The notes under the pieces were generated by a model. It saw only the letters and a list, made by a program, of their open reading frames with translations, was not told the DNA's origin and ran no database searches. Positions 7,229 to 15,703 of a DNA stretch of 29,637 nt are shown piece by piece. Position numbers and translations under genes: made by a program. This DNA is from Methanobacteriota archaeon (GTDB lineage: Archaea > Methanobacteriota > Methanobacteria > Methanobacteriales > Methanobacteriaceae): assembly GCA_023434825.1 (NCBI GenBank), contig JAEYSH010000061.1, positions 1-29,637 of the forward strand. Direction: 5' to 3'. Positions within the stretch are counted from its first letter, which is position 1. Every line of letters starts with the position of its first letter.

Positions 7229-8188
7229 ATGAAAATCAAATTAAAAACCGTAGAAGAAACCCATGTAGCCAGTATTTCACATGTTGGGCCTGTTGAAGAT
7301 ATGGGAAAAATAATTGGTGAATTAGCCGGATGGATAATGCAAAGAGGACTTCAAATAGCCCAATCCCCGTTTGTAGTTTATTATACAAGTCCCATGGAAG
7401 TAATGGCTGATAAAATGGAATATGAAGTAGGAATACCGTTCATGGGAGATACAGATGAAGATGAACGGGTTAAAATAAAAATTATGCCTAAACATAAGGT
7501 TTTATCAACGATATACAAAGGTCCTTATGCAGAAATAGCCCCAGTTTATGGAGAAATGATGCAGCATATAATGGGAGAGAAATATGAAATGATTGGTGCT
7601 CCCAGAGAAGCTTATCTTAACTCTCCCGGAGAAGTACCTGAAAATGAACTTCTAACTGAAGTCATATTTCCCATTATAGATTTAGAAGACTGCATGAATT
7701 CTGTAAATGAATCGGCAGCAAATTATGAAACAACCACAGATAATAAGGACCCAACTTATACAATTTCGCCAATTGGATACATCAAAAGAAACGGCATGGA
7801 TACATATTTAGAAGTAAATGAAGAATATATTCCAGGATTAAAAGAATTAAATAATTTCAGTCATGTAATGGTACTCTGGTTAGCAGATAAAATAGAAACC
7901 GAATATAGAAACATGTTGCAAACGTATCCTCCATATTCACAAGATAGACTCACAGGAGTGTTTGCAACCCGTGCAGAATACCGTCCCAATCCCATCGCCG
8001 TTACAACATGTAAGATTAATGATATTGATGAAAAAACAGGTATTATAAAAGTATCTGGTCTTGATGCATTCGATAAAACACCAATTATAGATTTAAAACC
8101 ATATATTCCTTCATTTGATAGGGTGAGGAATCCAGAACTCCCTAAATGGCTTTCATTCCTCTGGCCAGAATGGACTACTGAGCAATGA
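7229..8188 (+). CDS. GyrI-like effector-binding domain fused to a TrmO-type tRNA methyltransferase domain
   Basis: A 319-residue fusion. Residues 1-150 form a GyrI-like (AraC effector-binding) domain with its two repeats: ETHVASISHVGPVEDMGKI and the second IYKGPYAEIAPVYGEM, closing with the typical AYLNSP...ELLTEVIFPI. Residues about 176-319 form a TsaA/TrmO domain: ISPIGYIKR, FSHVMVLWLAD, GVFATRAEYRPNPIAVT (243-259) and DAFDKTPIIDLKPYIPSFD (279-297), which are the strongest signatures of that family. TrmO methylates N6 of t6A37 in tRNA with SAM; stand-alone archaeal forms are about 130-150 residues, so the catalytic domain is complete. GyrI-like domains bind small hydrophobic or cationic compounds, so the fusion could couple tRNA modification to a ligand, or the C-terminal domain may have another methyl acceptor. 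Confidence 0.85.
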   Translation: MKIKLKTVEETHVASISHVGPVEDMGKIIGELAGWIMQRGLQIAQSPFVVYYTSPMEVMADKMEYEVGIPFMGDTDEDERVKIKIMPKHKVLSTIYKGPYAEIAPVYGEMMQHIMGEKYEMIGAPREAYLNSPGEVPENELLTEVIFPIIDLEDCMNSVNESAANYETTTDNKDPTYTISPIGYIKRNGMDTYLEVNEEYIPGLKELNNFSHVMVLWLADKIETEYRNMLQTYPPYSQDRLTGVFATRAEYRPNPIAVTTCKINDIDEKTGIIKVSGLDAFDKTPIIDLKPYIPSFDRVRNPELPKWLSFLWPEWTTEQ

Positions 8189-8272
8189 TGATAAAAAGCA
8201 TTAATAATTAATAGAATGTCATCCAAAGAATTATTTAAATATAATTTCATTTCTTTTTTTGGAAGGATGTAG

Positions 8273-9592
8273 ATGACCTTGAACGAATTACCAGAGCCGC
8301 TGAAAATAGAAATTATTGATAAAAAATCATTCCAATTAATAGGATGTGTTTTTTACGGCGATCCATTTCATTCTAATGAAGAATGGAGCGAAGAAAATGA
8401 AATTGGATCACTATGGAACCGTTTCTATAAATTATGTAAAGAAAATAATGAAATTCTTAAAAATGAAGTGATCAATGATATAGCCTATGAAGTTCATCTT
8501 CAGCCGGAAGACTATAAGAAAACAGGGAAATTTTATGTTTATGTTGGCATTGAGGTAAAGGAATTAAAAAATATGCCTCTTGAAATGTTCTGTAAAACCT
8601 TTCCAGCTACAAAATATGCAGTTTTTACATTTAAAGGAAAAGAAATGTTTAGAGGTGGAGAATACATCTGGAATAAATGGCTTCCAGAGTCTGATTATGA
8701 AGAAGCATATCCCTACATGAAACTAGCTTATGATAAAGATAGATTTTTTGGATTAGACAATGAAAAATCAGAAATTGATTTTTACGTCCCAATTAAACCA
8801 AAAAAGGTGAATAAAATGAGCAATGAAGAACTTGAAATCATCACTTTAAATGAAGATAATATTGATTCAGAACATATCTGCTGCGCCATCGGAAACGATG
8901 CAAAAAATGTTAAAAGAGCCAATACTAAAAAAGAATGGTTAAAAGATAGATTTTCAGAAGGACATACCTTTAAAAAATTCAATGTTAGAGGTAAAGTATT
9001 TATTGAATATGTACCTGCAGAATATGCATGGTTTCCCATTGATGCACCCGGCTACGTTTTTATCCAGTGTTTATGGGCTTCAGGCCGTTATAAAGGTAAA
9101 GGATTTGGATCAAAACTTTTAGAAGAATGCGAAAATGACTGCAAGGATACAAACGGACTTGTAGTTGTAACCGGACGTAAAAAACTTCCTTTTACTGTTG
9201 ATAAAAGGTTTTATTTGAAAAAAGGATTTGAAGTGTGCGATACTGCCCCTCCGTATTTTGAAATGCTGGTTAAAAAGTTTAATGAAGATGCAGAAGACCC
9301 TAAATTTTTAGATAATGCTAAAGGAGCAGAATTAGAGGATAAAAAAGGTCTTACTTTTTATTATTCCGATTTATGTCCATTTAACGCAGATTATGTAGAT
9401 GTAATGATTGAAACAGCACAAAAATATAATATTCCTTCTGAAAAAATAAAAATAGAAAGTTTAAAGCAAGCTAAAAACTTACCTACTCCATTTGGAATAT
9501 TCAGTGTTTTTTACAACGGCGAATTCCTCAGCCACGAAGTAATGAGTGAAAAGAAGTTTGATAAAACTTTAAATAAAATTTTAAATGAATAA
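8273..9592 (+). CDS. Three-domain protein: GyrI-like effector-binding domain, GNAT acetyltransferase, YoaP-like domain
   Basis: A 439-residue protein. Residues 1-178 are a GyrI/YdeE-like ligand-binding domain (KFYVYVGIEV, ATKYAVFTFKG, EYIWNKWLPES, DNEKSEIDFYVPIK). Residues about 185-345 are a GNAT domain, with the acetyl-CoA loop GRYKGKGFGSKLL at 271-283 and FYLKKGFE as the last core strand-helix. Residues about 380-437 match the YoaP domain that follows GNAT in a distinct acetyltransferase subfamily (FNADYVDVMIETAQKYNIP, ending SEKKFDKTLNKIL). The domain junction contains an AGGTGA ribosome site and an in-frame ATG (Met182), so a shorter 258-residue GNAT-YoaP protein could be made. The full-length start at 8273 has GGAAGGA five bases upstream. 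It is the second gene in a row with an N-terminal GyrI-like domain. Substrates are unknown. Confidence 0.85.
   Translation: MTLNELPEPLKIEIIDKKSFQLIGCVFYGDPFHSNEEWSEENEIGSLWNRFYKLCKENNEILKNEVINDIAYEVHLQPEDYKKTGKFYVYVGIEVKELKNMPLEMFCKTFPATKYAVFTFKGKEMFRGGEYIWNKWLPESDYEEAYPYMKLAYDKDRFFGLDNEKSEIDFYVPIKPKKVNKMSNEELEIITLNEDNIDSEHICCAIGNDAKNVKRANTKKEWLKDRFSEGHTFKKFNVRGKVFIEYVPAEYAWFPIDAPGYVFIQCLWASGRYKGKGFGSKLLEECENDCKDTNGLVVVTGRKKLPFTVDKRFYLKKGFEVCDTAPPYFEMLVKKFNEDAEDPKFLDNAKGAELEDKKGLTFYYSDLCPFNADYVDVMIETAQKYNIPSEKIKIESLKQAKNLPTPFGIFSVFYNGEFLSHEVMSEKKFDKTLNKILNE
8804..8818 (+). promoter_or_regulatory. Internal ribosome binding site and in-frame start codon at a domain boundary
   Basis: AAGGTGA ends five bases before an ATG (8816-8818) that is in frame and encodes Met182, the first residue before the GNAT domain. 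AGGTGA matches the archaeal anti-Shine-Dalgarno sequence over six bases, better than many real starts in this window. The site looks like the start of a formerly separate GNAT-YoaP gene. Confidence 0.55.
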
Positions 9593-9616
9593 ATAATTAG
9601 TTTTGAAGGTATACTA

Positions 9617-10111
9617 ATGGCAAAAGAGACAACCAACCGGAAATTCATGGTTATTTCTTATTCAATCACTTTTTTGTTTATTGTTCAAATTATTCTATGT
9701 TTGTTTTTCTATAACACTCTCGGGATTGATTTGTTAGCATATACTGGTTTGATTATTCTTATTTTAGGAATTATTTCTTTATGGAAATCTCAAAAGGATT
9801 TTAAAGCAGCGATTAAAAAAGAAGATGGAAAAAACTGGCTTGATACTACAAATGTAGTAGATAGTGGAATATATTCAATGATACGACATCCAATGTACTT
9901 ATCTTTTATGTTAATGGCCCTTGGACTGATTTTTATCTCCCAATACTGGTTAGTGGCGCTAATAGGTATCTCAAGAATTTTAATGTTATATTATGTTATG
10001 ATAGAAGAAGAAAAAATGGATTTAATGAAATTAGGCCCTGTTTATGAAGAATATATGAAAAGAGTGCCACGTTTAAACATTTTTAGATGCATATTAAAAA
10101 TAAATGATTAA
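9617..10111 (+). CDS. Isoprenylcysteine carboxyl methyltransferase family membrane protein
   Basis: A 164-residue integral membrane protein of the ICMT/PEMT fold, whose members methylate carboxyl groups of isoprenylcysteine or amines of phospholipids using SAM. Hydrophobic helices lie at about 11-30, 35-55, 85-105 and 108-128. The SAM-binding signature is clear: [17 protein letters not shown] (about 84-100, with the key R-H-P-x-Y), followed by the paired-glutamate region [26 protein letters not shown] near the C-terminus. The natural substrate in a methanogen is unknown. Start ATG at 9617 has GAAGGT six bases upstream. The gene ends convergent with the Nre gene: the two stop codons share the four bases TTAA at 10108-10111. 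Confidence 0.85.
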   Translation: MAKETTNRKFMVISYSITFLFIVQIILCLFFYNTLGIDLLAYTGLIILILGIISLWKSQKDFKAAIKKEDGKNWLDTTNVVDSGIYSMIRHPMYLSFMLMALGLIFISQYWLVALIGISRILMLYYVMIEEEKMDLMKLGPVYEEYMKRVPRLNIFRCILKIND

Positions 10112-11277
10112 GCTTTAAAAAATCCATCAAGTGTTGTTTGCCTTGATCTAAGCAGATCCTGAAGTAATTTACTAGTCTCTTTGAATTTATCCATACTTAG
10201 CTCTAATTTAGATTCTATATAGTTCAATGCGGATTTCATATCTTCAAATTCACGTGGAATCTCGTTCATTGCACTCCTAACGTTTTCTCGAACATTAAAA
10301 ACTCCAAGAGGAACGTAACCATTATAAGCTTCTCTTAAAACAATTGCTCCTGCCTGTTTCTTTTCCTTTGCTAATGCTTCAAGAACAGCCATTTTACAGG
10401 TGTAATAACATCCCCCAACAGAAGAATATTCTTTTTTACCTCCATTTAATTCATGATCAGCAAATATCAATTCTTCACGACCTAATACATGTAAAAATGC
10501 TTCAATCCATTCATATTGCCATTCCATTGGTAATAGAAGTATTGCATAATAGTTATTCAAGCTGCTGAATTCATAAACTCGGTAAGTGTCTAATATATCA
10601 TAATTTCTAACTTCTTTAAGCAAATTATCTGCTATAATTGTGTCACATGCCGTAATTGACCATCTTGTAGGTACTAATTTTCTATTTTTACCTACTCCCA
10701 TAGTTCCGACAGAAAATGCTTTCTGTATGTTTGAAAATGGCAAATCTTTACCATGTAAATCTAAAACAGCTTCTGCTGCCTTAAAATCAGTGTCATAATA
10801 AACTTTTTCCAGTTCGCGGTCCCATTTAACGCTTTCTATGTCAAATTTTTCAATTAACGCACTTGGGCCATGAGGAGCGCTCTCATCAGTAAAAGATAGT
10901 CCACGCGGACGGCTTCCAAACTCAGCTTCACTATCAATTGATTTAGATGAAAGAGAAATCTCCTGTAATTTTTCTACAAAAGAATTTTCAATATCCTGTA
11001 TGCCCACAGTCTGTTTTCCCCTTACAAGACTCAATCTGAAACCAATGATGTCTTCTTGAGACTTTTGTTCGGGAATCCATGACTCTGGCATATCCATAAT
11101 AGAAATATCTCCCTGCATTGGAGCTATCATTGGACCCGCATAGACTTTAGGATAATTCCAGCTTCCAATAAAAACTGAAGGTGGTGTTGCTCCATCAAGC
11201 TCTCTTCCTACATCAACAGATTTAACATTAAGATTAGCTGTGAGTTTTTTGAGGTAAGCTCTTTTACCTTTAATCAT
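10108..11277 (-). CDS. Nre family DNA repair protein with a C-terminal PCNA-interaction motif
   Basis: Nre proteins are archaea-specific and were linked to DNA damage resistance (NreA); many end in a PIP box. This 389-residue protein shows the Nre_N region near the start ([19 protein letters not shown], about 32-50), the conserved [17 protein letters not shown] (about 123-139) and the Nre_C region ([20 protein letters not shown], about 189-208; later [15 protein letters not shown]). It ends [11 protein letters not shown]380, L383, F386 and F387 form a canonical PIP box (QxxLxxFF). No cysteines occur in the first 200 residues, so the N-terminal zinc-binding motif that I recall for some Nre proteins is absent here. 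An in-frame TGA lies 12 bases upstream of the ATG, so no longer start is hidden. Which paralogue (NreA or NreB) cannot be settled here. Confidence 0.85.
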   Translation of the reverse strand: MIKGKRAYLKKLTANLNVKSVDVGRELDGATPPSVFIGSWNYPKVYAGPMIAPMQGDISIMDMPESWIPEQKSQEDIIGFRLSLVRGKQTVGIQDIENSFVEKLQEISLSSKSIDSEAEFGSRPRGLSFTDESAPHGPSALIEKFDIESVKWDRELEKVYYDTDFKAAEAVLDLHGKDLPFSNIQKAFSVGTMGVGKNRKLVPTRWSITACDTIIADNLLKEVRNYDILDTYRVYEFSSLNNYYAILLLPMEWQYEWIEAFLHVLGREELIFADHELNGGKKEYSSVGGCYYTCKMAVLEALAKEKKQAGAIVLREAYNGYVPLGVFNVRENVRSAMNEIPREFEDMKSALNYIESKLELSMDKFKETSKLLQDLLRSRQTTLDGFFKA

Positions 11278-11415
11278 GCTTTTATATATTCACTTGCTTT
11301 AATAAAAAAGTAATGAGAGCAAATGAAAAGTATTTTTATTAAAATTTAAATAGTTTATAATGATTTAAATTAAATAAAGTAAATATAAATTAATAATGAT
11401 AAAAAAAGGGATGCT

Positions 11416-12315
11416 ATGAGTAATTTTGAGGCCCAAAATATCTTAGATGAAATTAGTAAAACGTTTTCATTAAGTCATGGGAATATATTCCAACTTAGAA
11501 AAGATTTGAAGAACCTTTACTTAAAATTCAGCGATGATCAAAAGTTAAATGTTCGAAAACAGCAAATTGAATCTATTAATGCATTTAAAATTCATGCTGA
11601 AGGAGTAAATAAGGATAAAATTATACTTTTCTTCCACGGCGGAGGTTTCACAATTGGTTCTACTCGAGATCATTTAGATTTATGTGGGAAATTATCAAAA
11701 GCAGCAAATTCTTGCGTTTTAAGTGTGGATTACAGACTTGCCCCTGAAAATAAATTTCCTGCAGCTTTAGAAGATTGCCTTATTTCTTATTTATGGCTTT
11801 TAGAACAGGATATTGATCCATCAAACATTGTCCTTGCCGGCATATCGGCAGGTGGAACCCTTGTTTTGTCTACACTTTTATACTTGAAAGAGAAAGGTGT
11901 TAAACTCCCTGCAGGCGCAGTTTGCATGTCTCCTGCAGTTGATATGTTGTTTCAGGGCCATTCAATTATTACAAATAGGGGAAAAGACTGGATTACACAG
12001 GAAAGACTTGAAAATATTAGAAAAATTTATCTTAAAGGTATAGACCCAAAAAATCCATTAGCATCTCCCATCTATGGCAATTTACATGGTTTACCGCCTA
12101 TTTTAATTCAAGTTGGGAGTCATGAACTGCTTTTAGATGATATAATAAAATTCCATAAAAAAGCAAAAGATTCTGCAGTTGAAGTGAGTTTTGAATTGTG
12201 GAAAGATATGTTCCACTGTTTTCAGATATTCTCATCACAAATTGAAGAAGGTCAAAAAGCAATTGATAATGCGGGGGAATACATAAAAGAGCTTTTTAAT
12301 ACACAAGAAGATTAA
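11416..12315 (+). CDS. Alpha/beta hydrolase, hormone-sensitive lipase type (esterase)
   Basis: Predicted carboxylesterase of the HSL (fold-3) group, 299 residues. The oxyanion-hole motif is HGGG at 74-77, the nucleophile elbow GISAGG has Ser144, the acid is in VGSHELLLDD (Glu237 or Asp241) and the histidine is probably His267 in MFHCFQ. VDYRLAPENKFPAALED (about 104-120) is the second strong family signature. There is no signal peptide, so the enzyme is cytoplasmic. An AAGGGA ribosome site lies five bases before the ATG. The next gene, an SGNH hydrolase, follows after 20 bp, so two unrelated ester hydrolases may be cotranscribed. Substrate unknown. Confidence 0.88.
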   Translation: MSNFEAQNILDEISKTFSLSHGNIFQLRKDLKNLYLKFSDDQKLNVRKQQIESINAFKIHAEGVNKDKIILFFHGGGFTIGSTRDHLDLCGKLSKAANSCVLSVDYRLAPENKFPAALEDCLISYLWLLEQDIDPSNIVLAGISAGGTLVLSTLLYLKEKGVKLPAGAVCMSPAVDMLFQGHSIITNRGKDWITQERLENIRKIYLKGIDPKNPLASPIYGNLHGLPPILIQVGSHELLLDDIIKFHKKAKDSAVEVSFELWKDMFHCFQIFSSQIEEGQKAIDNAGEYIKELFNTQED

Positions 12316-12335
12316 AAATATAATTGAGGTTTGAT

Positions 12336-12977
12336 ATGAAAACTATTTTATGTTTTGGTGATTCGCTGACATGGGGTTATGATCCAGAAACTGGAAAACG
12401 GATCTCAAGAAATAAACGTTGGCCTGGAGTTTTAAGGGAAAATTTAGGTGAGAATTATCATATAATTGAAGAAGGGCTAAATGGAAGGACAACAGTATGG
12501 GATGATCCATTTCATGGCGGATACAAAAATGGAATGAAATATCTTATACCGTGTCTTGCATCACACAGGCCTATTGATCTTGTAATTTTATTTTTAGGTA
12601 CTAATGACCTTAAAATGCGCTTTTCATTAACTGCTTCTGAAATTACTCATGGAATAAGGGTTTTAACAGATATTATCTTAAAAAGTGAATCAGGACTGCT
12701 TGAAAAGGCTCCAAAATTGCTTTTAATTTCTCCCCCTGCTGTGAAAAATATCCCTGATTCTTCAAGATTTTTTGAAGAATTTGAAGATGCTCAATCAAAA
12801 TCAATTAAATTAGGCAAGTATTACAGTGAAGTTGCTGAAGAATACGGCTTTTACTTTTTAGATGCCTCAAAAGTAGTTGAAGCAAGTGATTTAGATGGAA
12901 TTCATCTAGAAGTTGAAAAACACGTGAAATTAGGGTTTGAAATAACAAAAAAGGTGAAAGAAATCTTTAATGATTGA
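12336..12977 (+). CDS. SGNH/GDSL-family hydrolase (arylesterase-like)
   Basis: A 213-residue ester hydrolase of the SGNH superfamily. Block I is FGDSLTWG with nucleophile Ser10, block II the glycine in EGLNGRTT, block III GTND with the oxyanion asparagine, and block V the DGIH Asp-His pair near residue 187. The start at 12336 has GAGGT exactly five bases upstream; a TTG four codons earlier has no ribosome site and would make the GAGGT part of the coding sequence, so I reject it. The protein lacks a signal peptide. It follows the esterase by 20 bp and its stop lies inside the ribosome site region of the broken GNAT gene, so the three form one transcription unit. Confidence 0.88.
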   Translation: MKTILCFGDSLTWGYDPETGKRISRNKRWPGVLRENLGENYHIIEEGLNGRTTVWDDPFHGGYKNGMKYLIPCLASHRPIDLVILFLGTNDLKMRFSLTASEITHGIRVLTDIILKSESGLLEKAPKLLLISPPAVKNIPDSSRFFEEFEDAQSKSIKLGKYYSEVAEEYGFYFLDASKVVEASDLDGIHLEVEKHVKLGFEITKKVKEIFND

Positions 12978-12986
12978 GGAATGTGT

Positions 12987-13561
12987 ATGAAAAGATCAAA
13001 TAATGATTTTTTTCCAAAAATCCACACGGAAAGACTTTTTTTACGGAAATTATCATTAAAAGATGCTGAAACGCTGTTTAAATACTGGTCAGATCCCGAA
13101 GTACTAAATATTTGAATGTAACTACTTTTAAGAATATAGAACAGTCTTATAGCATGACAAGACTTTTAAAAAGTCTTTATAAAAATAAAGAAGGAATAAG
13201 ATGGGCCATTGTGATTAATGAAACCAATGAAGTTATTGGGACTTGCGGTTATAACAATTGGGTGAAAAAGAGTTCTAGAGGAGAAATAGGCTATGAATTA
13301 GGAAGAGAATATTGGGGAAAAGGATATGCTTCAGAAGCTGTGGAAGAAATAATCAAATACGGGTTTAAAAGTATGAATCTAAACCGTATTGAAGCATTTA
13401 CAGTTCCAGAAGCTACTTCATCAATTAATTTACTTAAAAAACTTGGTTTCAAAAAAGAAGGAATGCTCAGGCAATATGGGTACTGGAACAGTAGGTATTG
13501 GGATGAAAATATCTATTCCTTATTAAAAAGAGACTGGAAAAAATTATCATTTAAAAAATAA
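12987..13561 (+). pseudogene. GNAT acetyltransferase (RimJ/RimL-like) broken by a single-base frameshift
   Basis: The gene starts properly: GAGG seven bases before the ATG at 12987, and the first frame encodes the usual N-terminus (THTERLFLRKLSLKDAETL-like, then KYWSDPEV) before stopping at TGA 13113-13115. The frame two bases on continues as KYLNVTTFKNIEQS and runs to the TAA at 13559-13561, with WAIVINETNEVIGTCGY, the acetyl-CoA loop GREYWGKGYASEA and NLLKKLGFKKEGMLRQYGYW. One base missing after codon GTA (13101-13103) restores DPEV-x-KYLN, exactly the family pattern. The second part alone would begin with a TTG with no ribosome site and lack the first strand and helix, so it is unlikely to work. 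A sequencing error is the alternative to real inactivation. Intact length would be about 191 residues. Confidence 0.8.
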
Positions 13562-13575
13562 AATCATTGATAAAT

Positions 13576-14385
13576 ATGTCAAATGAAAATAAAAAGGAAT
13601 TAAATAGGAAAAAACGAGGTCAAATATCAAAAAAAGATATTGAAAAATATGTTGATTTTAAATCTCCTGATTTAATTGAAATGCTGAATGATGATGATCC
13701 TAAAATAAGGACTATAGCTGCTACAATACTTGAGGATAAAAAGAGTAAAGAATCAATAGAACCTCTTTGTGCTGCCATAAAGAAAGAAAAAGCACTTTAT
13801 TCAAGAATTGCAATGTCTGAAGCACTTGGAAAATTGGGTGAAGAAGCTGTTCCTCCTTTAATCAAATTATTGGGTCAAATTGGTAGTAATCAGGAAACCG
13901 AATTACCAAAGAAATATTTTAACAAAAAGAGTTTTCCACTGGCGCGTGATATGGCAGCCAGAACCATTATAAAAATTGGAAAATCAGCTGCTCCCTATTT
14001 AATGAAAGTAGTTCATGAAGATGACATATATGTTTCACAGCAAGCCATTGATGCATTAGGTGGTATAGCTGCTAAAACTGGTGATGAAAGAGCATTACCC
14101 TTGTTGATTGAATGTCTTGAAAAATATTCTGGCGATAATTTAACATTATGGAAAACAATCCGAGCATTAAGTGCTTTTAAAAACGTTGAATCGCCAATAA
14201 GCCCATTATTAAATATAATTCAAAATTATCAAGAACCTGCAATAATTTGGGAAACTGCAAGAACTTTAGGTCAAATAGGTATTAATAGATCAGATGTCTT
14301 AGACGCAATTTCTAAATTAGAAAAAAATTATAATCCCCAAATTAAATTATCTGCAAAAAATGCATTTTTAAATTTAAATAAGTAA
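13576..14385 (+). CDS. HEAT-repeat protein (PBS lyase-like repeats)
   Basis: A 269-residue all-helical repeat protein. After a lysine-rich N-terminal tail (about 1-25) at least five HEAT-like repeats follow, for example LIEMLNDDDPKIRTIAATIL, SRIAMSEALGKLGEEAVPPL, ARTIIKIGKSAAPYLMKVV, SQQAIDALGGIAAKTGDERA and ETARTLGQIG. Such repeats form protein-binding solenoids and, in cyanobacteria, bilin lyases; here no catalytic role can be claimed. ATG at 13576 is preferred over the TTG three codons upstream, although neither has a strong ribosome site. It follows the broken GNAT gene by 14 bp and is convergent with the methyltransferase gene (21 bp between stops). Confidence 0.82.
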   Translation: MSNENKKELNRKKRGQISKKDIEKYVDFKSPDLIEMLNDDDPKIRTIAATILEDKKSKESIEPLCAAIKKEKALYSRIAMSEALGKLGEEAVPPLIKLLGQIGSNQETELPKKYFNKKSFPLARDMAARTIIKIGKSAAPYLMKVVHEDDIYVSQQAIDALGGIAAKTGDERALPLLIECLEKYSGDNLTLWKTIRALSAFKNVESPISPLLNIIQNYQEPAIIWETARTLGQIGINRSDVLDAISKLEKNYNPQIKLSAKNAFLNLNK

Positions 14386-14406
14386 AATAGTACGGTTTCT
14401 TCCAAC

Positions 14407-15054
14407 CTATTTTTTTAATTTTCCAATATAATAAAATCCATTAGATTTGTGCCCATTCATGGTGTCATAAATAGTTTCTTCAAAAATTAATTCTTCAAAA
14501 TTTCTTGTTAATTTTTTAATATATTTTTTAGTGTGGTGCCTAAAAACAGCACCTTCAGGAAGCTCAAAAGTGCCATATGTTCCATATTTATCTTTAAATT
14601 TTTCATATCTTGCAATATTTCTATGATCTTGATTTACGAGGTAATCATTTATGTATAAAATTCCTTCATTCTTCAAAACCCTTGAAATCTCAGAAATTAA
14701 ATTTTTCTGGTCTTCTTCTTTATAACTGGATGTTAAAACAGCTAAAAGAATAACTGCGTCAAATTCATTATCTGGAAAGGGAATTTGTTCTCCATCAGCC
14801 TTAATTAAGTTTAAATAAGGATGAAGTCTTAATCCTCTATCTATCATGCCTTGAGAATAATCAATACCTTTTAAATTCTTAAATCTAAGGTTATGAAGTT
14901 CATTTAAAGTTCTTCCATAACCACAACCAACATCTAAGATTTTCATTTCTTTTGAAACATATTTTTTGAAATATTGAATTTGAAAAGGAGTTGGGAATTC
15001 TTTTTCTTCAGCTACTTTATCCCAGTACTTTACCTGATCATGATTTGAATTCAT
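14407..15054 (-). CDS. Class I SAM-dependent methyltransferase
   Basis: A 215-residue small-molecule-type methyltransferase. Motif I is ILDVGCGYGRTL (about 39-50), the acidic end of strand 2 is in LKGIDYSQGM, motif post-II is ADGEQIPFPDNEFDAVILLAV and a strand-5 loop follows as LKNEGILYINDYL. The substrate is unknown. The start ATG (15054) has GAGGGG five bases upstream; a TTG four codons earlier overlaps the stop of the MBL gene and is not needed. It is the last gene of the padR operon, eight bases after the MBL-fold gene. Confidence 0.85.
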   Translation of the reverse strand: MNSNHDQVKYWDKVAEEKEFPTPFQIQYFKKYVSKEMKILDVGCGYGRTLNELHNLRFKNLKGIDYSQGMIDRGLRLHPYLNLIKADGEQIPFPDNEFDAVILLAVLTSSYKEEDQKNLISEISRVLKNEGILYINDYLVNQDHRNIARYEKFKDKYGTYGTFELPEGAVFRHHTKKYIKKLTRNFEELIFEETIYDTMNGHKSNGFYYIGKLKK

Positions 15055-15062
15055 TTTTCCCC

Positions 15063-15692
15063 TCAATATAAATTTTTAAGTTGATTATCGCGCATAATAG
15101 GCTCTCCATGTGCAGGACATATCCATTCAAAATCATATTTGTCAATTTTAGCTATAGATTCTTTTAAAAGAGATTCATTCCAGTTCATAAGCGACCTCAT
15201 TGGTTTTATTTCTCCTTTAGATGTCCGCAATAAATCACCTGCAAATAAAACATCTTTATAGAGTAAGCAAACATGTCCCGGAGTGTGTCCTGGAGCTGGA
15301 ATTACTTCAATATCAAGGATTTTTTGATTCTCCGAATAGGAATTTATTTTTTGTGGCTTTTTCGTCTTCATAACATATGTAAGGTATTTTTTTATTCCAT
15401 GACGTTTTTCATTTCCACAAATGTATGGAATATCATCTTTTGAAGCCCAAATATTGGCTCCAGTTTCTTCTTCAAGCATGGCAAGACTTCCAACGTGATC
15501 TATATCATGATGTGTAATTAAAATGTTTTCAATCTGCTGTGGTTTAATATTCATGGAATTTAATTCCTTTAAAATACCTTTTCCTTGACCGGGTCGGCCG
15601 GTATCAATTAATGTAATATTTTCATCTACAATAAGGTATACATAATTCCCCTTTGTGGAATCTAAAGCATAAACACTTTCTGTTAATTTCAA
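15063..15692 (-). CDS. Metallo-beta-lactamase fold hydrolase
   Basis: A 209-residue member of the MBL superfamily. The metal motif is THHDIDHVGS (H-x-[HD]-x-D-H, about 69-78), the third histidine is in PAPGHTPGHVC (about 133-143), the bridging aspartate in LFAGDLL and the last histidine in CPAHGEP. The protein is the length of a single-domain glyoxalase-II/quinolinase-like hydrolase; substrate unknown. Start codon is TTG at 15692, supported by AGGGTGA five to six bases upstream; the GTG within that ribosome site is out of frame. The gene lies 11 bp after the EFR1 gene. Confidence 0.88.
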   Translation of the reverse strand: MKLTESVYALDSTKGNYVYLIVDENITLIDTGRPGQGKGILKELNSMNIKPQQIENILITHHDIDHVGSLAMLEEETGANIWASKDDIPYICGNEKRHGIKKYLTYVMKTKKPQKINSYSENQKILDIEVIPAPGHTPGHVCLLYKDVLFAGDLLRTSKGEIKPMRSLMNWNESLLKESIAKIDKYDFEWICPAHGEPIMRDNQLKNLY

Positions 15693-15703
15693 ATTTGTTC
15701 ACC

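Noticed and set aside
12324..12335. TTG start for the SGNH hydrolase four codons upstream
   Set aside because: It would place the GAGGT ribosome site within the coding sequence; the ATG at 12336 has ideal spacing.
13101..13115. Programmed frameshifting in the GNAT gene
   Set aside because: No slippery heptamer or stimulating structure is visible around the stop; loss of one base is the simpler explanation.
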